Shown: positions 1-9,945, numbered from the stretch's first letter. The stretch: DNA of 64,000 nucleotides from Litorihabitans aurantiacus (GCF_030161595.1 NZ_BSUM01000001.1:1178001-1242000), one strand, 5' to 3'. Made by a program: numbers and translations. Notes: generated from the letters alone by a model not told the origin.

Positions 1-437
1 CGGCGCTTGCCGAGCTCGGGGAACAGGTCCATCACGACCCCGACCCGCTCGGCGAACTTCGCGGGCGTCTGGTAGACGCCCATCTGCAGGTTCTCCTCGA
101 TCGTCAGGCTCGGGAAGACGTTGTTCGTCTGCGGGACGAAACCGACGCCCCGCTTGACCAGCGCGTCGGCGCGGAGGTTGGTGATCTCCTGCCCCTCGAG
201 GGTGAGGCTGCCCGAGCGGATGTTCACCAGGCCGAAGAGCGCCTTGAGCAGCGTCGACTTCCCGGCACCGTTCGGGCCGATGATGCCGACCAGCTCGCCC
301 GGGTGGAGCACGAGCGAACAGCCCTGGAGGATGTTGACGCCGGGGAGGTACCCGGCCTCGAGGTTGTCGGCGAACAGCAGCGGCTCGCCGGACGGCGCGC
401 CGCGGTGGACCGTCTCGCGGTCGATCGTCGTGCTCAC
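1..437 (-). CDS. livF: Branched-chain amino acid ABC transporter ATPase LivF (3' end cut by window edge)
   Basis: ATP-binding subunit of a LivFGHM-type importer, acting on the cytoplasmic face of the membrane. The visible part is the N-terminal ~145 residues. It has Walker A GPNGAGKST near residue 62 and the LivF-typical Q-loop region GVGFVPQTNNVFPSLTIEEN. The C-terminal half (signature motif, Walker B) lies outside the window. The GTG start at 437 overlaps the livG stop in a GTGA arrangement, so livG and livF are translationally coupled. Family knowledge: LivF and LivG form the ATPase heterodimer. Confidence 0.93.
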   Translation of the reverse strand, partial: MSTTIDRETVHRGAPSGEPLLFADNLEAGYLPGVNILQGCSLVLHPGELVGIIGPNGAGKSTLLKALFGLVNIRSGSLTLEGQEITNLRADALVKRGVGFVPQTNNVFPSLTIEENLQMGVYQTPAKFAERVGVVMDLFPELGKR

Positions 438-1413
438 TTCGCGTCCTCCTGCGCCTCAGCCTCTGCCTCGGCCATCGCCTCGGCGGAGATCGTCGTGTCC
501 TCGTCCAGCAGCGAGTCGTCGCCGAGGTCGGTGTCGTGGTGCGACCCGAGGTAGGCGTCGATCACGGCCTGGTCGTCCATGACCTCCTTGGGCGGACCCT
601 CCGCGACGACCTTGCCCTCGGCCATCACGACGACCCAGTCGGAGATGTGACGCACCATGTGCATGTCGTGCTCGACGAACAGCACGCTCGTACCGCTGTC
701 GCGCAGGTCGGTGATGTGACCGAGCAGCGACTGCGTCAGCGCCGGGTTCACGCCGGCCATCGGCTCGTCCAGCATCACGAGCGTCGGGTCGGACATCAGC
801 GCCCGCGCCATCTCGAGCAGCTTGCGCTGACCGCCCGAGAGCGATCCGGCGAAGTCGTCCTTCTTCGCGTCGAGCTTGAAGCGGACGAGGAGGTCCATCG
901 CCTTCTCGGTGATCGCGCGCTCCTGCCTGCGCCACAGGGGGCGCAGCAGGGCCGCGCCCATGCCCTCGCCGACCTGCGCACGCGCGCCGAGCCGCATGTT
1001 CTCGAGCACCGTCATGCGCGAGAGCGCCTTCGTGAGCTGGAACGTGCGGACCATGCCCGACTTCGACACGCGGGACGCCGGGATGCCCGCGAGGGACTTT
1101 CCGTCGAAGGTCCACGTGCCGGCGTCGGGCCGGTCGAACCCGGTCATGAGGTTGAAGAACGTGGTCTTGCCGGCGCCGTTCGGCCCGATGAGCGCGGTGA
1201 TGACGTTGCTCTGCACCTCGAGGTGCTCGACGTCGACCGCGTTGACTCCGCCGAAGGTGCGGCGCACGCCGTCGGCCACGAGCAGGGGGTGGGCTTGGCG
1301 ACGCCGGGGGAGTGGGCGACTCCGGCCAGGGCCGCGCGCGCGGCCTGGACGTCGACCACGCCGCCGTCGGGGCCCGAGAGGGTGGACGGGGTCGTCACGG
1401 GTGACTCAGCCAT
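434..1413 (-). CDS. livG: Branched-chain amino acid ABC transporter ATPase LivG (one frame break)
   Basis: Second ATPase of the Liv importer. The ATG at 1413 overlaps the end of livM by 8 bases. The first ~40 residues are in one frame; the rest, from LLVADGVRRTFGGVNAVDVE onward, is in another. Adding one base to the five-G run at 1284-1288 joins them. Walker A is GPNGAGKTT, the signature is LSGGQRKLLEMARAL, Walker B is LVMLDEPMAGV and the H-loop is LFVEHDMHMV. The acidic Ala/Glu-rich tail of about 30 residues is longer than in classical LivG. The break is probably a sequence error (see findings). Confidence 0.93.
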
Positions 1414-2389
1414 TGATCGCCAGCTCCTTCTTGTCTCCGAGTATCCCCTGTGGTCGGAAGACGATCAGCAGGACGAGGGTGATGCCGACCAGGACGAAGC
1501 CGAGCGGCTCGATCTCGGTCGAGGACAGGACGTCCGGGGGGATGACGCCACGCATGATCCCGCGGACCAGCACGAGCGCCGCCCAGAACAGGATCGACCC
1601 GAGGACGGGTCCGAACACGGTGGCGGCACCGCCCAGGAGCAGGATCGTCCAGGTGTTGAACGTGACGGGGCGGCCGAGGGAGTCCGGTTGCACCGAGCTC
1701 GCCAGCGAGATGACGATCCCTCCCACGGCTCCGAACACGCCTCCGAGCACGAGCGCCTGGAGCTTGAACGTGTAAACGTTCTTCCCGAGCGAGCGCACGG
1801 CGTCCTCGTCCTCGCGGATGCCGCGCAGGACGCGGCCCCACGGGCTGCGCAGCAGCAGGAACACGATCAGGCAGGCGAGCGCCACCAGGCTCCATCCCAC
1901 GATCCGCAGCCACCAGGAGTTGGAGGAGTTCATCTGGAGCGAGATCGGACCGATCGCGACGAGCCCGTCGGCGAAGGGTGAGGCGCCCTCGAAGGTGTGC
2001 TTGAACTGGTTCCCGAGGAGGCCCTGGGAGCCGCCCGTCAGGTCGTTCAGGCCGACGGACCGTCCGATGAAGCGGACGATCTCCGCGGCGGCGATCGTGA
2101 CGATGGCGAGGTAGTCGCCGCGGAGCTTGAGCGTCGGGAGTCCGAGGATCAGCGCGAACACGACGGCGACGGCGACGGCGATCAGGAACGCGACCACGAG
2201 CGGGAGCCCGGCGATGGTCGAGATGGCGAAGCCGTAGGCGCCCAGCAGCATGAAGCCGGCCTGACCCATGTTGATGAGGCCGGTGAGGCCGAAGTGGACG
2301 TTGAGTCCGATGGCCGCGAGCGCGTAGGCGATGGCCGTGGGGCCCGTCGCCTCGCGCAGGACGTCAGTGAGCAGGGATGCGAAGTCCAT
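1406..2389 (-). CDS. livM: Branched-chain amino acid ABC transporter permease LivM
   Basis: Inner-membrane permease of 327 residues with many hydrophobic segments. The LivM-type sequence near residues 20-60 (ALAAIGLNVHFGLTGLINMG) and the cytoplasmic coupling region WGRVLRGIREDEDAVRSLGK are characteristic. It ends in RPQGILGDKKEL, a common LivM/LivH C-terminal motif. The ATG at 2389 lies 11 bases downstream of the livH stop codon, so livH-livM-livG-livF reads as one minus-strand operon. Confidence 0.95.
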   Translation of the reverse strand: MDFASLLTDVLREATGPTAIAYALAAIGLNVHFGLTGLINMGQAGFMLLGAYGFAISTIAGLPLVVAFLIAVAVAVVFALILGLPTLKLRGDYLAIVTIAAAEIVRFIGRSVGLNDLTGGSQGLLGNQFKHTFEGASPFADGLVAIGPISLQMNSSNSWWLRIVGWSLVALACLIVFLLLRSPWGRVLRGIREDEDAVRSLGKNVYTFKLQALVLGGVFGAVGGIVISLASSVQPDSLGRPVTFNTWTILLLGGAATVFGPVLGSILFWAALVLVRGIMRGVIPPDVLSSTEIEPLGFVLVGITLVLLIVFRPQGILGDKKELAING

Positions 2390-2399
2390 GATCGAGCAC

Positions 2400-3917
2400 C
2401 TATCCGATCCGCTGGGCTCGGCCCAGGATGCCCTGCGGTCTCACGAGCAGGACGACGATGAGGATGACCAGCGCGCTGGCGTAGCGCAGGTCGTTGGGGA
2501 GCACGAGGGTCGAGAGCTCGACGACGAGCCCGATGACCAGCGCCCCGAGGAGGCCGCCCAGCGGGGAGCCGAGACCGCCGAGCGTGATCGCGGCAAACAT
2601 GAGCAGCAGCAGGACCGACCCGAAGTTGAACCGGGTCGACCCGAGGTAGAGGCCCATGAGGACACCGCCGAGGGAGGCCAGTCCCGCCGAGGAGACCCAG
2701 ACGCCGCGGATGATCGAGGCGACCTTGATGCCCGAGGCGGCGGCGAGCGCGGGGTTGTCGGAGACAGCGCGCGTCGCACGACCGATGCGGGTCCGCTGGA
2801 GCACGAGGGCGACCGCCGCGAGCACGACACCGGCGATCACCACCGAGACCATCGTCTGCTGCGAGAGCGAGACCGGTCCGAGGTTGATCCGCTCGGAGAT
2901 GCTCGAGACGATCGGCAGCGGGCTGGCCCCGTAGAGCACGAGGTACAGGTTGATCATCGCCAGGGCGAGACCGATCGTCACGATCAGCTGCTGCGTCACA
3001 CCGACACCGCGGCGGCGCAGGGGGCCGAAGATCGCGGCGTCGAGCACCCACCCGATCACCATGCCACCGACGGTCGCGAGGATGATGGCCGACCACAGCG
3101 GCATACCCCACCAGCGGACGGCCGAGAAGGCCAGCAGGCCTCCCAGCGTCACGAGGTCACCGTGCGCGAAGTTGCTCAGGCCCGTGGTGCCGTAGATGAG
3201 GTTCGCGCCCACCGAGGCGAGCGCGAGGAGCAGGCCGAACACGAGACCGGAGACGACGAGCTGCAGGATCCGGTTGTTCCCCGAGCTCTCGGCCGCCGCG
3301 CTCTCGCCCGACGCGCCCGCCTCCGAACCCGCGCCGGCGTCGGGTGCCGGGGCGGGGGAGGCGGGCTCGTCGCCCGATCCCTCGCCCGAGCCGGCGTCGC
3401 TGGACGCGGTCGGCGACGGCGCGGGCGCCGCGGCGGGGTCGCCGAGCGCGAACAGCGCGCCCGGGCGACGACCGAGGTCCGCCTGGACGGTCTTGGGATT
3501 GCCGGAAGGGTCGCGCAGGGTCTCACCGGCGGGGAGGGTGGCCTCGTCGAGGGTGACGTCGTAGGGGCCGGCCTCGGTGACGGCGACGCTCCACTGGCCG
3601 GCGTCGTTCGTGGTGGCCTCGAACTCGCCCGCGGGGCCGGTCACCGTGAACCGGACGCCGACGGCGGGGTCCCCGCCGGAGGTGCGCAGGGTCCCCTGGA
3701 TGCAGGCGGTCGAGGTGTCGGGGACGCACGCGGCGTCGGTCGGGGCGGCCACCGCGGGCACGGCGACGATGCCGAGCAGGGCGGTGACGAGCAGTCCCAG
3801 CAGGATGCCGGGACGGAGTCCGATGCCGCGCCGCCGGTGTCGGCGGGGCGCGGCTCGGTGGGCTGTGTCGAGCACGAGCAGCTCCAAGTCGTGGGGCAGA
3901 GGTCGGTCGCCGCTCAC
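2400..3917 (-). CDS. livH: LivH permease fused to an N-terminal exported Ig-like/carboxypeptidase-regulatory-like domain
   Basis: A protein of 505 residues where bacterial LivH usually has about 290-310. Residues ~31-59 form a signal peptide or first membrane segment (LRPGILLGLLVTALLGIVAV, then AVAAP). Residues ~60-150 look like a beta-sandwich of the carboxypeptidase-regulatory/Ig-like type (VRFTVTGPAGEFEATTNDAG, QWSVAVTEAGPYDVTLDEAT). Residues ~150-205 are a Pro/Ala/Ser/Gly linker. From ~210 the canonical LivH permease begins (LVFGLLLALASVGANLIYG, TTGLSNFAHGDLVTLGGLLA, ending RPQGILGRAQRIG). The extra domain should sit outside the membrane, where the substrate-binding protein docks. No substrate-binding protein gene lies beside it in the window. 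Confidence 0.9.
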   Translation of the reverse strand: MSGDRPLPHDLELLVLDTAHRAAPRRHRRRGIGLRPGILLGLLVTALLGIVAVPAVAAPTDAACVPDTSTACIQGTLRTSGGDPAVGVRFTVTGPAGEFEATTNDAGQWSVAVTEAGPYDVTLDEATLPAGETLRDPSGNPKTVQADLGRRPGALFALGDPAAAPAPSPTASSDAGSGEGSGDEPASPAPAPDAGAGSEAGASGESAAAESSGNNRILQLVVSGLVFGLLLALASVGANLIYGTTGLSNFAHGDLVTLGGLLAFSAVRWWGMPLWSAIILATVGGMVIGWVLDAAIFGPLRRRGVGVTQQLIVTIGLALAMINLYLVLYGASPLPIVSSISERINLGPVSLSQQTMVSVVIAGVVLAAVALVLQRTRIGRATRAVSDNPALAAASGIKVASIIRGVWVSSAGLASLGGVLMGLYLGSTRFNFGSVLLLLMFAAITLGGLGSPLGGLLGALVIGLVVELSTLVLPNDLRYASALVILIVVLLVRPQGILGRAQRIG

Positions 3918-4073
3918 CGCCTCGGGGCGGCGCTCGGCTTGGCAGAACCTAGGCCCGTCGTGTGTCAGACGGGTTGTCGAGTGTGACGATCGTGTTAACG
4001 AGAGCGGGACACCAGGTTGTCACGCTGGGCGTAATGTTCCATCCCGGGGCTCGAGCAGCAAGGGAGTGGACCG

Positions 4074-4781
4074 GTGGGTCGTGACAAGGTCGTGGTTCGG
4101 TCGGCGCAGGCCGGCGACCTCCCCATGCTCGCCGTCGTGCTGGGAGAGGCCGGAGGGGAGCACCCGATGGGTGCCCAGCTCGGCGTCCCGGCCCCCGGCG
4201 TGCTGCTGCAACGCCTGCGCGCGTTCGTCGAGCACCACCCGGGCCGGGTGTCCGTCGCGACGGTCGGCGACGTGCACGTCGGGGCGGCGATCTCGCAGGT
4301 GCAGCAGCCCGGTCTGTTCGCCGAGGTGCCGTGGCTCCAGATCGAGGTGCTCTTCGTCCGGCCCGAGTGGCGCCGCCGCGGCGTCGGTCGCGCGCTGATG
4401 TCCGACCAGGTGGCGTTCGCGGCAGGCGCCGACGTCGCCACGATCGTCACGCTGCCGGTCTCGGGTTCGCGCAGCGAGCAGCGATTCCTCTCCCGCCTCG
4501 GGTTCTCCGCCGTCGGGTCCCGGCGCTCCTGCGCGACCGCCGTCCTCCAGCGCCGCCTCGACCACGACGCGCCGCGCTCCGGGCTGGAGTCGCTCATCGC
4601 GCGGCGGCGCGCCATGACCGGGAGCACGCCGCCCCGCGGGTTGCCGCTGGTGGACGGTGCCGGCGGTCAGGACGCGCCGGACGTCGACGCGGGCGGCGAG
4701 CCTGCGCCGTCGAGCAGGAGGCAGGTCAGGCGCGCCGAGCTGATGCGTCGCTCGGCCTCGTCGGTCACCTCCACCAGGTAG
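4074..4781 (+). CDS. GNAT-family N-acetyltransferase (C-terminal end uncertain)
   Basis: Acyl-CoA-dependent acetyltransferase fold: beta-strand LQIEVLFVRPEWRRRGVGRA contains the R/Q-x-x-G-x-G/A acetyl-CoA loop (RRRGVG), near residue 100. The start is GTG with AGGGAG about ten bases upstream. The gene diverges from livH across 156 bases. The GNAT fold ends near residue 180 (LESLIARRRAM). The remaining ~55 residues are Arg/Pro/Gly-rich, and the last 115 bases are antisense to the thioesterase gene, so the true stop may have been lost to an indel. Substrate unknown. Confidence 0.7.
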   Translation: MGRDKVVVRSAQAGDLPMLAVVLGEAGGEHPMGAQLGVPAPGVLLQRLRAFVEHHPGRVSVATVGDVHVGAAISQVQQPGLFAEVPWLQIEVLFVRPEWRRRGVGRALMSDQVAFAAGADVATIVTLPVSGSRSEQRFLSRLGFSAVGSRRSCATAVLQRRLDHDAPRSGLESLIARRRAMTGSTPPRGLPLVDGAGGQDAPDVDAGGEPAPSSRRQVRRAELMRRSASSVTSTR

Positions 4782-5143
4782 GTCGCGCTGGTGCGACCCA
4801 GGTGGACCGCGGTCGCGACGGCGGTGACGGTCCCGTCCCGCGCCCCGCGGTGGTGGGTGATCGAGAGCTCGAGCCCGACGGCGGAGCGTCCCGGGCCCGC
4901 GTGCGCCTGGGCGGCGTAGGAGCCCACCGTCTCGGCGAGCGCCGCCGTCGCGCCGCCGTGCAGCAGCCCGAAGGGCTGGGTGTTGCCCTCGACGGGCATG
5001 CGGGCGGTGCAGGAGGACGGGGAGACCGAGTCGGGGTCGATCTCCATCCCCAGCCTGTCGATCAGCGTGCCGTGCGTGCGGGGGAGCGCGGCCGGGCGGG
5101 GCGCCGTCGCCCGGGGGGCGTCGTCGGTCTCGATGTCGGACAT
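4667..5143 (-). CDS. PaaI/hotdog-fold acyl-CoA thioesterase
   Basis: A 158-residue hotdog protein. The hotdog signature NTQPFGLLHGGATAALAETV (near residue 55) carries the HGG motif seen in PaaI/YbgC-like thioesterases, followed by VGLELSITHHRGARDGTVTA. It likely hydrolyses an aromatic or fatty acyl-CoA, but the substrate is not determinable. The ATG at 5143 lies 18 bases from the divergent polA start. A thioesterase beside polA is a common actinobacterial arrangement. Confidence 0.85.
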   Translation of the reverse strand: MSDIETDDAPRATAPRPAALPRTHGTLIDRLGMEIDPDSVSPSSCTARMPVEGNTQPFGLLHGGATAALAETVGSYAAQAHAGPGRSAVGLELSITHHRGARDGTVTAVATAVHLGRTSATYLVEVTDEAERRISSARLTCLLLDGAGSPPASTSGAS

Positions 5144-5161
5144 GCCACCTAGGCTGGCACC

Positions 5162-7890
5162 GTGAGCGACCACGACGACATCGACGCACCGGCCACCACA
5201 TCGATCGACCTGGTCGACGGGGCGAAGCTGCTCCTGATCGACGGGCACTCGATGGCCTACCGCGCGTTCTTCGCGCTCCCCGTGGAGAACTTCGCGACGA
5301 CCGACGGTCAGCCCACGAACGCCGTCTACGGCTTCACCTCCATGCTCATCAACCTGGTCCGCGACGAGAAGCCGACGCACGTGTTCGTCGCGTGGGACCG
5401 CTCCGGTCCGACGTTCCGGACCGAGCAGTACCCCGAGTACAAGGGCACGCGCTCGGCGTCGCCCGACGAGTTCCGCGGGCAGGTGGCGCTCATCCAGGAG
5501 GTGCTCGGCGCCCTCACGGTCCCGCACCTCGGGATCGAGGGGATCGAGGCCGACGACGTCCTGGCGACCATCGCGACGCGCGCGCAGGAGCGGGGCGCCG
5601 AGGTGCTCATCTGCTCCGGCGACCGCGACACCTTCCAGCTCGTGACCGACCGCGTCACCGTCCTCTACCCGCGCAAGGGGGTCTCGGACCTCGCTCGGAT
5701 GACGCCCGAGGCGGTCGAGGAGAAGTACGGTGTCCCGCCCGAGCGCTACCCCGACCTCGCCGCGCTCGTCGGCGAGACGAGCGACAACCTCCCCGGCGTG
5801 CCCGGCGTCGGGCCGAAGACGGCCGCGAAGTGGATCACCGCCTACGACGGCCTCCAGAACGTGGTGGCCTCGGCGGACCAGATCAAGGGGAAGGCGGGGA
5901 GAACCTCCGCACCCACCTCGCCCAGGTGGTCACCAACCGTCAGATCAACGGACTGCTGCGCGACGTCGACATCGCCCTCACGCTCGAGGACCTCGCGCGG
6001 GCGCCCATCGACCGCGAGGCGGTCCACCAGGTCTTCGACGCGCTGCAGTTCCGGGTGCTGCGCGACCGGCTGCTGCAGATGCTCCCCGAGGACGACGCCG
6101 CGGCCGAGTCGGTGGAGGGCCTCGCGCTGACCGTCACGGACCTGGCCCCGGGGGACCTCGGCTCGTGGCTGGCGGACCGCGCCGGCCAGGAGCTGGGGCT
6201 CGACGTCGCGGGTCGTGCCCTGCAGGGCGGCGGCGACGCGTGGGCGGTGGCGATCGCGGACGAGAGCGGCACGTCCGTCGCGCTCGACCTCGCCACGATC
6301 GACGACGCCGACCTCGAGGCCCTGGGTGCGTGGCTGGCCGACCCCGCGGCCCCGATCGCGGTGCACGACGCCAAGACGGCCTCGCACGCGCTGCACGGTC
6401 GCGGCCTCACGCTCGCCGGCGTCGCCGTCGACACGCTGCTGGCCGCCTACCTGTGCCACCCCGACCAGCGCACCTACGACCTCGGCGACCTCACCGTGCG
6501 CTACCTGCAGCGCGAGCTGCCCACCGGGGTCGACGCGGAGTCCGACGGCATGCTCGACCTCGGGCTCGACGGCGACCACTCGGGCGCCCGCACGGCGGCG
6601 GCACGCGCCGTGGCGGTCCGCGAGCTGGCCGAACCGCTGCGCACCGATCTCGCCTCGCGCGGCGCCACGGCCCTGATGGCCCAGGTCGAGCTGCCCGTCC
6701 TCGCCACGCTCGTCGGCATGGAGCGCGCGGGGATCGCCGCCGACGTCGCCTACGTCGAGGGTCTGGCGGGTGAGTTCGACGCCGCGGTCGAGCGTGCCGC
6801 GCTGGGCGCCTACGAGGCCATCGGGCACGAGGTCAACCTCGGTTCGCCCAAGCAGCTCCAGGAGGTCCTGTTCGTCGAGCTCGACATGCCGAAGACGCGG
6901 CGGACCAAGACCGGCTGGACCACGGACGCGGATGCGCTCGCCGACCTCTTCGCCCGAACCGAGCACCCCTTCCTCGGCAACCTGCTCGCGCACCGCGAGG
7001 CGATCCGGCTGCGGCAGACGGTCGAGGGCCTGCTGAAGTCCGTCGCACCGGACGGCCGCATCCACACCACCTTCCAGCAGACGGTCGCGGCGACGGGACG
7101 ACTGTCCTCCACCGACCCGAATCTCCAGAACATCCCGATCCGCACGGCCGAGGGCTATCGCATCCGCGAGGGCTTCGTCGTCGGTGAGGGGTACGAGGGC
7201 CTGCTGACGGCGGACTACTCGCAGATCGAGATGCGCATCATGGCGCACCTCTCGCGCGACGAGGGTCTGATCGACGCGTTCCGCTCCGGCGAGGACCTGC
7301 ACCGCTACGTCGGGTCGCGGGTCTTCCACGTCGAGCCGGCCGAGGTCACCTCGGCCATGCGCGCCAAGATCAAGGCGATGTCCTACGGGCTCGCCTACGG
7401 CCTGTCGGCGTTCGGGCTGTCGAAGCAGCTGGGCATCAGCGCCGGCGAGGCCAAGGGGTTGATGGACGACTACTTCGACCGGTTCGGAGGTGTGCGCGAC
7501 TACCTGACCGGCGTCGTCGACGAGGCGCGCGGCGAGGGCTGGACGTCGACCATCCTCGGCCGGCGGCGCTACCTGCCCGACCTCACGAGCGACAACCGCC
7601 AGCGGCGCGAGATGGCGGAGCGGATGGCGCTGAACGCGCCGATCCAGGGGTCGGCGGCCGACGTCGTCAAGGTGGCGATGATCGGTGTGACCGGCGAGCT
7701 CGAGCGTCGGGGCCTGGCCTCCCGCCTGCTCCTCCAGGTCCACGACGAGCTCGTGCTCGAGGTCGCTCCGGGCGAGCGCGAGGAGGTCACCGACCTCGTG
7801 CGCACGCAGATGGGGGCCGCGGCGGCGCTCGAGGTCCCGCTCGACGTCAGCGTCGGGTTCGGCCGGTCCTGGCGCGACGCCGGTCACTGA
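5162..7890 (+). CDS. polA: DNA polymerase I (one frame break)
   Basis: Repair and Okazaki-fragment polymerase, about 909 residues once joined. The N-terminal 5'-nuclease domain (LLIDGHSMAYRAFFALPVEN, then the helix-hairpin-helix LPGVPGVGPKTAAKW) is in one frame. The rest is in another, from about base 5900. Adding one G to the four-G run at 5896-5899 restores KGKAGENLRTHLAQVVTNRQ. The middle domain lacks the acidic 3'-5' exonuclease residues. Polymerase motifs are present: A (LTADYSQIEMRIMAHLS), B (RAKIKAMSYGLAYGLSAFG) and C (LLLQVHDELVLEV). The GTG at 5162 gives MSDHDD. An intact gene in the organism is near certain. Confidence 0.96.
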
Positions 7891-7896
7891 ACGAGC

Positions 7897-8732
7897 TCAC
7901 GCGGGCCGGTCCGCCACGACCAGGAGCGTGCCCGGCAGGTGCCGGGCCCGCAGCTCGCTCCAGCCACCCCACGTGCTGCGCCCGGGCTGCCACTCGGGCT
8001 CGATGATGCGGGTGAGGGTCAGCCCGGCCGCGGTCACCTCTGCCAGGTGCTGGGCGAGCGTGCGGTGGTGCTCGGCGTAGAGGACGCGACCGCCGTCGTC
8101 GAGCTCGCGGTAGGGCGTGGGGTCGAAGTAGGAGCGGGTCGCGGTGAGCCCGCCCGGTCCCGGGTCGTCCGGGAACGCCCACCGCACGGGGTGCGTGGTC
8201 GAGAACGCCCACCGCCCGCCCGGGCGCAGGACGCGCGCGACCTCGCGGTGCAGCGCACCGACGTCAGGCACGAAGGGCACCACGCCGTAGGACGTGAACA
8301 CGACGTCGAGGCTCGCGTCCGCGAACGGCAGCGCGAGCGCATCGGCCTGGACGAGGGGGAGCGTCACCCCGGTGCGCCGGTTGGCCTCGCGCGCCGCCGC
8401 GAGCATGCCGCCGGAGACGTCGCTGGCCACGACGTCGACCCCGCGGCTCGCGAGCCACCGGGCGCAGGGTGCGCTGCCCGCGCCCACCTCGAGCACCCGG
8501 GCGGCGGCGAGCGACACGGGTGTGCCGAGCGCCTCGGCGTCCAGCTCCGTGAGGCCCTCGGGGCCCCAGGTGAACGAGACGTCGCCCAGCGCGTCACCGT
8601 GCTCCGCCAGGTAGTCGCCGGCCTCGGCGTCCCACCAGCGCCGGGCGGTCGCGCCGGCGTCGTGCTCGACGGGGCCGTACCCCGCCTCGGCCAGCGGGGG
8701 AGCGGGGGCGGCGTCCGTCCGTCGTCAGTCAC
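7897..8732 (-). CDS. SAM-dependent class I methyltransferase (one frame break)
   Basis: About 278 residues. SAM-binding motif I is RVLEVGAGSAPCARWLASRG, followed by DVVASDVSGGMLAAA (motif II acidic) and LDVVFTSYGVVPFVPDV (motif IV). A GTG at 8732 opens the N-terminus (MTDDGRTPPPLP). It reaches the main frame (LAEAGYGPVEHDAGATARRW) only if one G is added to a five-G run at 8696-8700 or 8704-8708. Methyl acceptor unknown. It is convergent with polA, six bases apart, with no obvious terminator between them. Confidence 0.85.
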
Positions 8733-8852
8733 CCCGCCATCCTCCGTCCGGGACCTTCGTCTCGCGGCGCGCGCCGCGCCCGGCGATAGTCTGGATCCGG
8801 CACGCCGACGGCGGCCTCCCCACGATCCCCAGCGAGACGGAGACCCCTGCCC

Positions 8853-9878
8853 ATGCGAGTCGGACTGCTCACCGGAGGCGGCGACGTCCCCGGCCTCAAC
8901 GCCGCGATCCGCGCCGTCGTGAAGCGTGGTGTGGGGGAGCACGGGCACCACATCGTCGGGTTCCGCAACGGCTGGAAGGGCGTCGCCGAGGGCGACATCC
9001 AGCCGCTGACGCGCGCCGACATCCGCAACGTGCTGCCGATCGGCGGCACACTCCTGGGGACGGCGCGGTTCCACCCGCACGCCGTCGAGGGCGGGATGGA
9101 CGCCGTGATGTCGACGATCGAGAACGAGCACATCGACGCCCTCATCTGCATCGGCGGGGACGGCACGCTGCACGCCGCGAGCAAGGTCGCCGAGGCTGGC
9201 GTCAAGGTCGTTGCGATCCCCAAGACGATCGACAACGACGTGTGGGCGACCGAGTCGTCGATCGGCTTCGACACGGCCGTCACCATCGCGACCGAGGCGA
9301 TCGACCGCATCCACACGACGGCGGAGTCCCACAACCGCGTCATGATCGTCGAGGTCATGGGCCGGACCGCGGGCTGGATCGCCGCCACCGCGGGGATCGC
9401 CGGCGGCGCCGAGATCGTCCTGGCGCCGGAGCGTCCCTTCGACATCGACCAGGTCGTCCGCTTCCTCAAGCACCGCCACCGCGCGCACGCCTCGTTCTCG
9501 ATCGTCGTGGTCGCCGAGGGGGCGACGCCGGCGGAGGGCACGTCGATGGACTACGAGATGCAGGTCGGTCAGTTCGGGCAGATCGTCGCCGGCGGCATCA
9601 GCGACCGCCTCAAGCACGAGATCGAGCAGCGGACGGGGTTCGACACGCGCGTGACCGTCCTCGGTCACATCCAGCGCGGAGGCACGCCGACGGCGGCCGA
9701 CCGCATCCTCGGGTCGCGGTTCGGCGTCGCGGCGATCGACGCCGTGACGCGGGGCGAGGACCGGGTGATGACCGCGGTGCAGGACGGCGAGGTCGTCCTG
9801 GTCCCGCTCGCCGAGGTGGCGGGTCGCGTCAAGCACGTGCCGGACAGCCTGCTCGACGTCGCACGCGCCCTGGCGTGA
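8853..9878 (+). CDS. pfkA: 6-phosphofructokinase
   Basis: Phosphorylates fructose 6-phosphate, the committed step of glycolysis. At 341 residues it is the usual group III length. Motifs are GLLTGGGDVPGLNAAIRAVV (N-terminal phosphoryl-donor site), ICIGGDGTLHAA, IPKTIDNDVWATESSIGFDT (substrate/catalytic Asp) and VLGHIQRGGTPTAADR. The glycine in GGDGT is the residue associated with ATP use, while Lys in PKTIDND is also found in PPi-dependent enzymes. ATP dependence is therefore the likelier reading, not proven. A hairpin terminator follows the stop. Confidence 0.95.
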   Translation: MRVGLLTGGGDVPGLNAAIRAVVKRGVGEHGHHIVGFRNGWKGVAEGDIQPLTRADIRNVLPIGGTLLGTARFHPHAVEGGMDAVMSTIENEHIDALICIGGDGTLHAASKVAEAGVKVVAIPKTIDNDVWATESSIGFDTAVTIATEAIDRIHTTAESHNRVMIVEVMGRTAGWIAATAGIAGGAEIVLAPERPFDIDQVVRFLKHRHRAHASFSIVVVAEGATPAEGTSMDYEMQVGQFGQIVAGGISDRLKHEIEQRTGFDTRVTVLGHIQRGGTPTAADRILGSRFGVAAIDAVTRGEDRVMTAVQDGEVVLVPLAEVAGRVKHVPDSLLDVARALA

Positions 9879-9879
9879 G

Positions 9880-9913
9880 CACGGCCCCGGTCCCGCACGG
9901 GGACCCGGGGCCG
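9880..9913. terminator. Convergent hairpin terminator between pfkA and the secreted protein gene
   Basis: Near-perfect inverted repeat (left arm starts CACGGCCCCGGTCC, right arm ends CCGGGGCCGTG) directly after the pfkA stop and facing the minus-strand gene end at 9946. There is no T-tract, as is common in high-GC actinobacteria. It can serve both strands. Confidence 0.75.
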
Positions 9914-9945
9914 TGTCTCGTCGCCCCGTGCGGGGCGGGCGTCGC

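Noticed and set aside
536-1981. Long open frame on the plus strand across livG/livM
   Set aside because: It is antisense to clear transporter genes and has the Arg/Asp/His-rich composition of a high-GC shadow frame.
5842-7887. 681-codon minus-strand frame across polA
   Set aside because: Shadow of polA codon bias; no domain, no RBS.
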